Positions 20,623 to 29,560 of a DNA stretch of 64,000 nt are shown here, piece after piece. The notes under the pieces were generated by a model, which saw nothing but the letters and a program-made list of their open reading frames with translations, made no database searches and had not been told where the DNA came from. The DNA is from Takakia lepidozioides (taxonomy: Eukaryota > Streptophyta > Takakiopsida > Takakiales > Takakiaceae). Both the position numbers and the translations under genes were made by a program. The DNA lies in assembly GCA_030704615.1 (NCBI GenBank), contig CM060734.1:3534001-3598000 (forward strand). Direction: 5' to 3'. Within the stretch, counting starts at the first letter, position 1. The number at the start of each line of letters is the position of its first letter.

Positions 20623-21520
20623 GTGTGGCAGTATCCGGATGAAGGCATTTGTCTTTTGGACTTGTTTGGCGGGATCAGCACCGGATTGGCTGCTGTGTTA
20701 CAGGCAGATGTACGAGTTCGGCGTTACCTGTATGTGGAGAGGGATGAGACTGCACGACGCGTTTCACTTCGCCATGTTGCTCAGTTGGTGCAGCGGTACC
20801 CTGAGTTGTTGTCGGGTGTCTGCAGTTCGTGAATATCAGCAGGCCTTACCAGCAAACATTTCGTTGCTGGGGGCGCAAGATTTGGAGCGGGTTGGCTCCA
20901 TTGATCTGGTAGTGGCAGGTTGGCCCTACCAAGGGCATTCCTCAGCCGAGCATGGCAATGGATTGCGAGACTCGAGGTCGGGTCTGTTTTGGGAGATGGT
21001 GCGGGTTTTGCGCCATTTGCAGCTTCATCAAGCTGTATCTCTAGCATACATCTTGGAGAATGTGCCACTGATGGGCGATTCTTGGGCCAGGGTGATGGCC
21101 AGTGTGCATCAAGTCCGGTCGTGGCTTGGGTCAGCAGTGTTGCTAGATGCAGCTACAGTGGGGTCACGGGCTCATCGTCCACGGCTATGGTGGACTAATT
21201 TGATGCCACCCGCATTGCTCAAGCATGCATTTGATGGGGTGCAGCGGCCAGCACATCTCACAGTGGATAGCATTCTAGAGACAGGGAGGCAGTCTCAGCG
21301 TGTGAGACACGATGACCGTTTGCCTTTGGCAGTGGTCAACAAGGTTGGTCAACCACGAGCAACATTACCTACACTGCTCAGCTTCCCAGGATTGCATGCT
21401 TTCCGGGATAGTGGACCTGGCCTCCTGTGGGATGCTCAGTAGCAGCAGTTAGTGGAGCCTAATGCGGACAAGCGTGAGCGGGCAATGGGTTTTACCACTG
21501 GTACCACGGCGGTGTCGTCT
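20623..21520 (+). pseudogene. C5-cytosine methyltransferase domain of copy 1
   Basis: C5-DNA methyltransferase between protease and RT. Visible motifs: I, LLDLFGGISTGLAAVL (SAM binding, about 20654-20701); IV, GWPYQGHSSA (20923-20952), where the catalytic PCQ cysteine is tyrosine (TGC to TAC; copy 2 keeps PCQ); VI, LENVP (about 21055); VIII, AHRPRLWWTNL (about 21172). The end has LPTLLSF and RERAMGF. The motif VIII form (AHRxRxxWxN) and the spacing resemble the DNMT3/DRM type. The frame shifts once near 20815. The known function is de novo methylation; retrotransposon-borne DNMTs have been shown to methylate CG. This copy is dead. Confidence 0.88.
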
Positions 21521-22094
21521 CTTTCTGAGGCATCACATCGTCAGGTGTTGGGGCAAGCAATGGATCTCAATTGCTTGACCTGGATTATCAGCTTGGCTAT
21601 GGCTGAGCAACGCAGAGTGCGGAGTACACTTCCCTCGATGGTCTCTCTGCCTACTGAGACGGTACAGGCAGTGAGTGGGGGCGAGCATGTGAGGACCACG
21701 GGGTGCAGGCATCCATGGCACACGTGGGAGGTGCTCGAGGTTCAGAGGGAGTTGGCAGCCAAGGTGGCGGTGATAGATGAGGTTGGAGATTTTTCTCGGG
21801 TGGAGAAAGTCCTTGAGGATGAGATGATGGGGCAGGATGAGGCCTTGTCACTGACTGAGCAGGTAGGGAGTACTACTCAAGAGGTTGCAACATAGTAACC
21901 ACTGGACGCGTCCTCTACCTCTAAACCCACTGGACTTAAGGTTGCAGTTACGGGGGACAATTGGGAGCCTGACATTGGACCCATTGTCACCGGAGGAGAG
22001 AGACGACGTATACGGCGGTTCCTGAGGGCTTATAGGAATTGTTTTGCCTTCAGTTTGAAGGACTTGGGAGCACTGAAGGGTCAAGAGATCCGTA

Positions 22095-23321
22095 TTGAGT
22101 TGGCCACTGACACGCCAATCTTTCGGAGACCCTGACATGGAGAGGTTTTTGATTCAGATGAGGACTCAAGATCTCTGGGAGGCAGGTTTGGTGGAGCTCT
22201 CTGGTGGCAAGTATGCTTCAGCCACAGTGATGCCAGCCAAGAAGGATGTCTATGGCAATTGGACGGAGAGACGTATGTGCGGTGATTACCGGCCTGTAAA
22301 TCGTCAGACCAAGTCCGATAAGTATGCCATGCCAACACCAGAGGAGATCTTTGATGCCATCAGGCATGCTAAGGTCTTTAGCACTTTGGATTTAGGATCC
22401 GGATATCACCAGTTGCCAATCAAGGAGGCGGACAAACAGAAGACGGCATTCTAGGGGATCAATGAGCACGGCAAGGATTGCCTATATCAGTGGCGGTTCT
22501 TACCATTTGGGCTTAAGAATGCTCCTGCAGAGTTTCAAAGAGTCATGGATAGGATTCTAGCAGGGGTGGACTTTGCTCGGTGCTACATAAATGACATCAT
22601 CATCTTTAGTGTTACGGTGGAGGAGCATGAGAGACACCTTCAGGTGGTATTGGAGCGCTTGAGAGCGCACGGATTGAAGTTGCATCCGGGGAAGTGCAAG
22701 TTTTTCCACAACCAGATTGAGTATCTGGGTCACATGATATATCCTGGAGGATTGGGGGTACAGTAGACTAAGGTAGAGGCCATTGCACAAATTCCACGCC
22801 CCACGGATGTGAGCCGAGTTCGAGCTTTCATGGGGTTGGCAAACTATTATAGACGGTTTGTCAAGGGATTTAGTACCATTGCAAAGGCTCTAACCAAGCT
22901 GACCAAGGTGGACCAGGAGTGGCAGTGGGAAGATGAGCAGGAACGAGCTTTTCAAGAGCTCAAGGCGAGGTTGACCTCGGTGCCTATCCTGAGACGACCT
23001 ATCAGGGGGCGTCCCTTTCAGCTGCATACGGATTGGAGCATGCTGGGGCTTGGAGCGGTGCTCACACAGGTGGATGATGAGGGAAGTGAGTTCGTAGTGG
23101 CTTATGCTAGCTGCTCAAACAATGCTGTAGAGGCTAAGTACAGCTCATATGAAGGAGAGTGCTTAGTTGCAGTATGGGCCGTGGCACACTTCAGGTGCTA
23201 TCTATACGGCAATCTTTTCACCCTTGTCACGGATCACCAGCCACTCAAGTGGTTGATGGAGTCAGACAAGCTTACGGGGAAGCTTGCACGGTGGGCACTC
23301 ATACTCTAGGAGTATGACTTT
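22095..23321 (+). pseudogene. Reverse transcriptase and RNase H of copy 1
   Basis: Ty3/gypsy RT in frame 3: MCGDYRPVNRQT, FSTLDLGSGYHQLPI, LPFGLKNAPAEF, then the active site as CYINDIII (22582-22605), where YIDD has become YIND by GAT to AAT (copy 2 has YIDD). FMGLANYYRRFVKGF follows. RNase H has LHTDWSMLGLGAVL, then YEGECLVAVWAVAHFR and VTDHQPLKWL. Stops at 22452 (TGG to TAG), 22764 and 23307 (CAA/CAG to TAG). 21521-22094 upstream is a linker with no recognised domain. Confidence 0.9.
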
Positions 23322-23630
23322 CAGGTTGTGCATCGGTGGCATGGTGAGACGGACGAGGAGATGGTGCCGGGATGGCACGCATCTGCATTTTTGTGTATCT
23401 TGGCATCGGGAGGTCAAGTTGGACCTACAACATGGATAACTGTAGATGGAGTGTCTGAGGACCCTGAGGCTAGTGATGATCCAGGTGGTGCTAGAGATAT
23501 ACATGAGGATTTGGCTGTGTTGGACTACCTCCGCACGGGAGGCACGGCAGCCACTGTGACTGCCAGGGAGAGGGATCGGATCCTGCAATGAGCCAAGAGG
23601 TTCAAGTGGGAGGGGATACACCTACTTCAA

Positions 23631-24760
23631 GTGTGGGAGGATGGTCGGGTGAGGATTGTGCCTCACCCCACACAGCGTGCACGGTTAGTGCGGCATGCCC
23701 ATGAGGAGTTGGGGCATTTTGGAGTGCGACGCACTCACAGTTTACTGCAGGGGCAGTATTGGTGGCGTGGTATGCATACAAAGGTGCAACAGTTCGTGGC
23801 TAGGTGCATGGTGTGTGACAGGGTGCGTGTTTCATTCAACGCCCCTACACCATAGTTGCATCCTTTACCAATCATGGGATTGGGCTACAGGTGGAGTCTT
23901 GACTTCGCAGGACCGTTGCCACTGACTATGCGCCACCACAGACATGTGTTGGTGATGGTGGAGCACTTCTCCAAGTGGATTGAGTTGGTTCCATTGCTTG
24001 ACAAGGCTAGTGAGGGGGCTGCATATGCATTCTTGGATCGTGTGCTTAGCTGATTCGGTGCTCTAGCTGAGGTACTTACGGACCAAGGGAGAGAGTTCTT
24101 GGGGGAGTTTCAGGCTTTGTGTGATAAAGCCTTGATAGACCACCGCACCACTTCTCGGGATCATCCTGAGGCCGATGGCTTGGCAGAGAGAGTTGTTCAG
24201 ATGGTGAAGAGGGGTTTGCGCAAGTACGGCTTGCAGAATGGACACCTAGGAAATTGGGATCTTCAGGTACCTTGGTTAGCCATGGGCTACAGGTTCAGCA
24301 AGCAAGCATCACTTGCCTCCTTCTCACCATATTTCCTTCTCTTTGGCCGAGAGCCGGATTTGCCTACAGCCATTCGTAGAGACACTGCTCAAGTCCTTAA
24401 CCTTAACGATCCAGACGTGTGGGTACGTGCATATGGTCAGCGTGCAGAGTTGTTCAAGAAAGTCACGCCCATGGCTTTTGAGAACCTTGCCATTGCACAG
24501 CACCGTGATACGTTGAGGTATGCCACTATACGCAATGGAGGATATCGTCATGGGGTTCGGAGGTTTAGCCCTGGTGACTATGTTTATTTGCAGCAGACTG
24601 CTCTTACGACCCTGGATGTCACTGCAGGGCGTGTTATTCTGAGGGTTCGAGAGGTGTTGCCCTCAGGAGTCCTGATCTTGGAGGGTCGGGATGGCATGAC
24701 TTGGAAAGACCATGTGCGTAATTGTGCGCCATGTCACCTTCCCAATGTCGATGGCAGAGT
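23631..24760 (+). pseudogene. DDE integrase of copy 1
   Basis: The zinc-binding HHCC head is H-AHEELGH-x(22)-C-x-x-C (HAHEELGHFGVRRTH then FVARCMVCDRV, about 23694-23826). The catalytic core has D in YRWSLDFAGP, D in VLTDQGREFLGEF and E in DGLAERVVQMVKRG, so all three acidic residues are present. Stops at 23589, 23853 and 24051 are TGA/TAG from CGA or CAA codons. The C-terminus resembles the usual gypsy integrase end (RFSPGDYVYLQQTA) and leads into a PHD finger instead of a chromodomain. There is no tyrosine recombinase in the element. Confidence 0.9.
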
Positions 24761-24789
24761 TGACCCAAACTTGGCAGTGGTACCTGCAG

Positions 24790-24941
24790 GTTTGAGGTGC
24801 ATGCTCTGTGGGTCTGCCAAAGGGGCAGCCATCATGCTGGTGTATGATCGATGCTCAAGAGGTTGGCATATGGGATGCTTGACACCACCTCTTGAGAGGG
24901 TTCCTGATGGAGATTGGTTATGTCCACCCTGCTTGGGATAG
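24790..24941 (+). pseudogene. PHD finger at the integrase C-terminus, copy 1
   Basis: The last 45 residues read CMLCGSAKGAAIML, then DRCSRGWHMGCL, TPPLERVPDGDW and LCPPC. This is the C4HC3 PHD pattern, with the typical HxxCLxPPLxxxPxGxWxCPxC end. The third zinc ligand, expected as CDRC, is YDRC here; copy 2 DNA retains TGCGATCGATGC at that place. PHD fingers read histone H3 tails. At this position the domain may target integration, the role a chromodomain has in chromoviruses; that is inference. Confidence 0.8.
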
Positions 24942-25200
24942 TGGCAGTGGACATGACTAGAGGCAGCTAACAAGACATGGGAGGCCAAGCTCATAGGAGT
25001 CAATACACGAGATCTTAGGCTCAAGTTCATAGGTTGCAAGACGGCGACTAACGATGGGGCAACTCTTGCACCCGGCCTCTTGATCTATCGAGTTTGAGTG
25101 TAGTAGGGATAGTGGTGGAGGATTTAATGAGGCTATGGTCACTATCACATCTTGTGGCTACCCGGACTTAGAGGGACCTAAGCACCAGCTAGGGGGGCGA
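24942..25200 (+). other. Copy 1 3' untranslated region with polypurine tract
   Basis: Non-coding. It ends with CTAGGGGGGCGA at 25189-25200, a purine-rich run directly before B1. A polypurine tract marks the left edge of the LTR in reverse transcription, so by this sign the LTR begins with B1, not with A2. Confidence 0.65.
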
Positions 25201-25389
25201 TTGTGTGGACTAGTGACTGCCATAGTGGGCAGCATAGTGGCAACCTAGTGACTGATTAGTTGTAGCCTAGTGGTTGGACTAGTGGCTGCACTAGTGGTGG
25301 ACTAGTGATGTACTAGTGTGTGGTGTGCACATGTGTTGTGTGGTTTTGGAGAGCGATGTAGTTATGTAGCGATATGTATGCGCACGACA
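25201..25389 (+). repeat. B1 repeat of copy 1
   Basis: 189 bp, starting TTGTGTGGACTAG and ending GCGCACGACA, near-identical to B2 (25720-25908). It contains at least eight ACTAGTG or CTAGTG words, like a U3 enhancer array. It is followed by GC and then A2; the junction forms the palindrome GACAGCTGTC at 25386-25395. Confidence 0.92.
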
Positions 25390-25391
25390 GC

Positions 25392-25719
25392 TGTCAAGTT
25401 TTTTGACCACTAGTGTGAAACTAGCTAGGAAATAGCTAGCTTTTACATTATTGACATTTGGGATTGGCCCAAGTGTCAATCCAGGGGTCAAGGCAGATTT
25501 AGGCCCTATAGTGGTTATCGTCACGGCAAGCGCGGGAGGCTCATCTTTCTCGAGTTGAGCCTCACCGCGCCTAGCTATGACGTTGTAGTGTGGATTCCCC
25601 ATGGCGTGGGGTGCACTTGGCTTGACTTGTATTTGAGTGATGAGGTTATATATGCATGAGTTTATGCTTCAGCTTTGTGAGCTCGCATGAGCTTGTGCTT
25701 GTATTCTTCTTCTTTATCA
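25392..25719 (+). repeat. A2 repeat of copy 1
   Basis: 328 bp, TGTCAAG...TTTATCA, matching A1 with only scattered differences. It lies between B1 and B2. Confidence 0.92.
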
Positions 25720-25908
25720 TTGTGTGGACTAGTGACTGCCAGAGTGGGCAGCATAGTGGCAGCCTAGTGACTGACTAGTTGTAGCCTAGTGGTTGGACTA
25801 GTGGCTGCACTAGTGGTGGACTAGTGATATACTAGTCTGTGGTGTGCACATGTGTTGTGTGGTTTTGGATAGCGATGTAGTTGTGTAGCGATATGTATGT
25901 GCACGACA
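25720..25908 (+). repeat. B2 repeat of copy 1 (right end of element)
   Basis: 189 bp matching B1; ends CACGACA at 25908, followed by the GCAA duplication (25909-25912). The A2-B2 junction TATCA|TTGTG equals two B-A LTRs joined end to end. Confidence 0.92.
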
Positions 25909-25912
25909 GCAA

Positions 25913-26715
25913 GCTTGTCCGACTCGCCCCTAGTGTCACCCGATGTGGGAGGAGTCCTCGTTTCCGGATGTGCCCGCTCTATCCCCTCCCGGAGCGCCAC
26001 TGGAAATAGATTCCAAATGTGGAGCATAGCCGGCGGCGGCGCCCCGTAGTCCAGACCCTTCTTTGCTAACCGCTCAGGCTCAAGGGCGGTGTCGCTGATC
26101 GGCTAGGCTGCTCCGAACCGGACCATACCTCCTCCTCTCCCCCCCCCCCCCCCCAAATGCATATTAGGGTAGAAGCCCTCACCCGGCTTCACTTCTTTGA
26201 GGCGCTTCGCTATCTTGGCCACTTCATTGGCCCTCCTCGTCTCCTCTTCCTCATCGACAACAATGGGCTGGCAATGGAGGCTTTCAAAGGCCCTTGAACC
26301 TGACGTTGGGCCTTCGCAAGTGCAGCCTTTGTTGCGGAGGAAGGGGTCGCTATGGGGGTGACATCCGAAAGGTGCCCATACCGGGCCCCTGAACGGGTGG
26401 TGTTTGCCAAGGTACATTTCACCCGTCTTGGTGGCCGGGGGTGTGCTCAACTGAGCATCTGGCTCAGCAACAACCTCCCAAATAGGAGAGCTGGCTGAGC
26501 CGGCCCCTGGCGCATCCAAGATGTGGACAAGAGGGGGGTACTGGCCTCGGGGGGTAGACGAGCCCTCTGGCTGCGGCTGTCGACGGGGCTGGTTAGCCGT
26601 GAGACGCCCTGGTGCGTAACACGTGCTGGCAGAGCAAACGGATTGTCCGCCCCTTTCTTTGGGGCAGGGGACTTCTTCTCTTTCCCCATAAGCTGGCACC
26701 TGTCATGCAAACCCA
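25913..26715 (-). pseudogene. CACTA accessory gene, upstream exon(s)
   Basis: Minus-strand coding sequence that runs from about 26700 to the retroelement border with one in-frame TAG at 26103. It includes an Ala/Pro-rich part (RVTHQGVSR, LLFGRLLLSQM in another frame), an acidic-basic helix (VVDEEEETRRANEVAKIAKRL) and MLHIWNLFPVALREGIERAHP. The last codons, GESDKLAK, join across the retroelement to a donor-like GTACAA at about 14928. A C-run at 26142-26155 and a frame change near 26640 are probable damage. Family unknown. Confidence 0.45.
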
Positions 26716-28770
26716 CAAGTTGGCCTCATTAGGAACATTCCAGATCAAAAACAAAAAAAAAACCAAGCATGTCGGGGGCTGAGAGCAGCAAGTGCTCGGG
26801 GTCTCGAGAGGGGGCAACAAAGAGAAAAGAAAAAGGTGGGGGGGGGGGGGGGGGGTGACTGAGCTCCACCAGCAGCTACTGAGCACCACGGGCTCAGTCA
26901 CCCCCCCCCCCCCCCCCATTTTTATTTATTTTTTGGTTTCCTGATCTCTCCCTCTCTCTCTCCCTCTCTCCCTCTCCCTCTATAAATCTTTGGATTTCAT
27001 CTGGCCTTAACCTTTTGAGGTTATTTAGTTTTTCATCCCTGCCTTTTTCATCCAAATCTAGATGATTTTATTTTATTGGATGATGAAACTTAATATACAG
27101 AAAGCTAGAGTTACCATCTATTTTTTTCATCTAAACTGGATGATCTACATAAATAATGGTTACCTATTATAAAATCCAAGAGAATAATAAAACTACCATC
27201 ATAAATGATGGCAGTTATTAAACCTAAACCTATACCATAACCCTAAAAGATACATTTCTATGGGATGTCATCCAGTGACAAAATGCATATCTTGGTAAGA
27301 TGTGATATTTCATCCATCCTGGATGAAAAATCGGGAAGTTTTGCCCTAAGCAGGCCGACACACTTCAAGCACTGAACTCGTGCTTCAGTGAACCTTGATG
27401 ATGCGCCGTATAAACCTGCTCCCCTGCTGCTACATGGTACTCGTGATTGCTGGCTCTTGGGATGCGCAGTGGTGGTTAAACAGATTCTTCTATGGCAGAC
27501 GACAAAGCCGTGATTGCTCTGATCAGGAACTCATGGTTCTTTATTTTGCAGCGGCGCTTTTACTCCTTGTTGGGAAGTACTCTATCCCTATTTATCTACA
27601 GATTACTTGTTGCTCTCTCTTCGTGTATGAGCCACTCTCTAGCTGTGAACGCTTCTACTCTGATTGCGTTCTGTTGGAGACAATCTGTTGGACGCCATGG
27701 CGTAGGGCATACCACAAACACTCAAGGTTTTTTGAGTTTACCATTGCTTTAATTGTGATCTGTACTTGCTTTAGAATTCAACACTGACATGGATAGCAAC
27801 TGTGAAGACCTGCCACTTACCTGCTGCATCCTCACTAACACACATCGCTATGTGGTGGTTTTTGGGACGGGCACAGGTGAGGGTCTTCACTTGTCTTGAT
27901 TTCTTGAAGCTTGCAGTTCCTGTTCTTGCAAGTGTGGATACTGCTGCTGCCTAAGCTGCTGATGCCATCTGCTGTTTCAAACTGCCACCATGCCGCTTCA
28001 GACCTGCTCCAAGATTGCTCCAATGAGGATCTGCTTCTCTCCTTACCCCTGTTTACGGTTTTTTACAACCACATTTGCATGTGTAGGAGTTTAGCTATGA
28101 AGGATACAAGGATACAAAATAGCAGTTATTACTTTGACTGCCTTGATACTTGGCTCTGAAATGAGAACTCTTGGTATGACTCTGATGGATCAAAAGGATA
28201 GGCTTTGATAGATAACACACATTCTTCAAGGCCCTCATATCATGGTTTCATGGCTTGATAACAAACTGGGGTTTCTGAGCTGCTCTTTCACCTTGGCAGA
28301 ACTACTTTATGTGGCCTTAAAATACCATTCTAGGCCTATACCTGCTTAAGGGGGCTCTACACTGTTGTTTCTTCTTCCTTTTTAAGAATCTTGCTTATAT
28401 CTTGGTTCTAAAACATCATCTTCAAACCAAACCTGCAATCTGGTTTTTGAAATGAGTTTAAAATGGATTCTTGAGATGATGATGTGTACTATGGTGCTTT
28501 CATGATATGAATGACCTGGAATCCCACCCTCCCGCCCTGTTTTTTCAGAGACCCTGAAATGCAATTGGGTATTCAAATGAGATTGTAAACATGAAAGAGA
28601 ATGTTAGATGGTGCCCTGTAAAGGGCTGTTTTGTCTTTCAATGACAATGACCTTAGCGGTCTTGTCCATGTCTTGACATGACATGTATATCTTCCCTCCC
28701 TCTTTTTTTTGCTGTTCACAAAAGTAAACAAACCACAAGGGAGAGAGGGTGCAGAAAAAAGTTAAAAGAT
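26716..28770. other. Non-coding stretch with hairpins and GGATGAAA palindromes
   Basis: No protein is recognisable. It holds a G-run/C-run hairpin (26835-26920), a CT microsatellite (26945-26985), several ATCC..GGAT palindromes with flanking T/A-runs (27045-27330) and a hairpin at 27795-27905 that resembles 32985-33090 in the large palindrome. This looks like a diverged relative of one arm of that palindrome. Confidence 0.55.
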
Positions 28771-28849
28771 TGTACTCATAAGACGTTGTTTGCCGTAGCC
28801 TTGTGGCCATTGACCCCGCGCCCAGTTTGAGTGGAAAAAAAGGGGACAG

Positions 28850-29560
28850 AACCTGCCTCTGTCAGGGCCTGACGTTGGTAGTAAGACTTACCTTCATATA
28901 TAGAATTAATCTGGGTTTTCCAGATATCCTCTAGAAATCCCTTCACACAAGCATCAAACTGTTCTGTGTGATTTGCCCAATAACTAGGCCTCAGGAGGGC
29001 CTGGGCTTTTGGCTCAGCCTTGAGACTTTCAAAGTTGGTAAACAGAGGTACAGGCACAATTCCCTTGATAGATTTGAAGAGAGCGTCTGTTTGGTGAGAG
29101 AACCCCGGACAGTGTATCAGAAAATGAGTACTGTCTTCAGATTGCCCACACAACGGGCAATTGCACTCTCCCTTTCCTCTCTGCTTCTATTTGCTATTCA
29201 AAGGTAGCTTCCTGCCCTGAGTTTAAATTTCAGTCTAGTGCCGAGAGTGGGTAGACCCTTGAGGTCATCCAAGATGTCCTCCCCCATGTCACTGACTGGA
29301 AACAAGTTCAGGGAAGTTTTCTGCCTAACTTCATTTTCATCAGACAATCTCATGGCAACAAACATGGCTTTGGACACTACAGCCTCTAAGTCAGATTTAT
29401 CAACCCATATTGCAGATCCGTACTCCAAGGCAGGTCTAATAATGCGACAAAGCATGGTTTTCTTAACCTCAGAGTTGACCCCTCTACAGAAAAAGTTAAA
29501 AAGAGAGAGGGAAGATACTTTTTGTCATGTCAAGACAAAGACAGGACCCCTAGGGTAGTT
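28850..29560 (-). pseudogene. LINE-like RT C-terminal fragment, left arm
   Basis: Minus-strand fragments read IIRPALEYGSAIW, then SLNLFPVSDMGEDILDDLKG and a zinc motif CGQSEDSTHFLIHCPG. This resembles the segment after the RT domain of LINEs (IRPxLEYG, then a C..C..H..C zinc motif). The inverted partner is at 34510-35055. Confidence 0.6.

Larger units (their letters stand above)
14938..25908 (+). mobile_element. Split-repeat methyltransferase gypsy element, copy 1
   Basis: 10,971 bp, bordered by TG...CA and a 4-bp GCAA duplication, inserted in the minus-strand CACTA accessory gene. The repeat order is A1 (14938-15264), internal region, B1 (25201-25389), A2 (25392-25719), B2 (25720-25908). 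Proteins on the plus strand are Gag with two CCHC knuckles, protease, cytosine methyltransferase, RT, RNase H, DDE integrase and PHD finger. Gag to the first part of the methyltransferase is in frame 1, the rest of the methyltransferase in frame 2 and pol in frame 3. Many stops are present, almost all from C-to-T or G-to-A change relative to copy 2. The element cannot encode working proteins. Confidence 0.93.

Noticed and set aside
14938-25908. Ordinary LTR retrotransposon with one damaged LTR
   Set aside because: A deletion of B after A1 would not create the additional B1 between the polypurine tract and A2, and the same arrangement occurs in an independent, diverged copy with its own target duplication.
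14938-25908. DIRS/PAT/Ngaro element with tyrosine recombinase
   Set aside because: The repeat layout fits, but the proteins are gypsy-type with HHCC and DDE integrase motifs, there is a target duplication, and no tyrosine recombinase motif was found.
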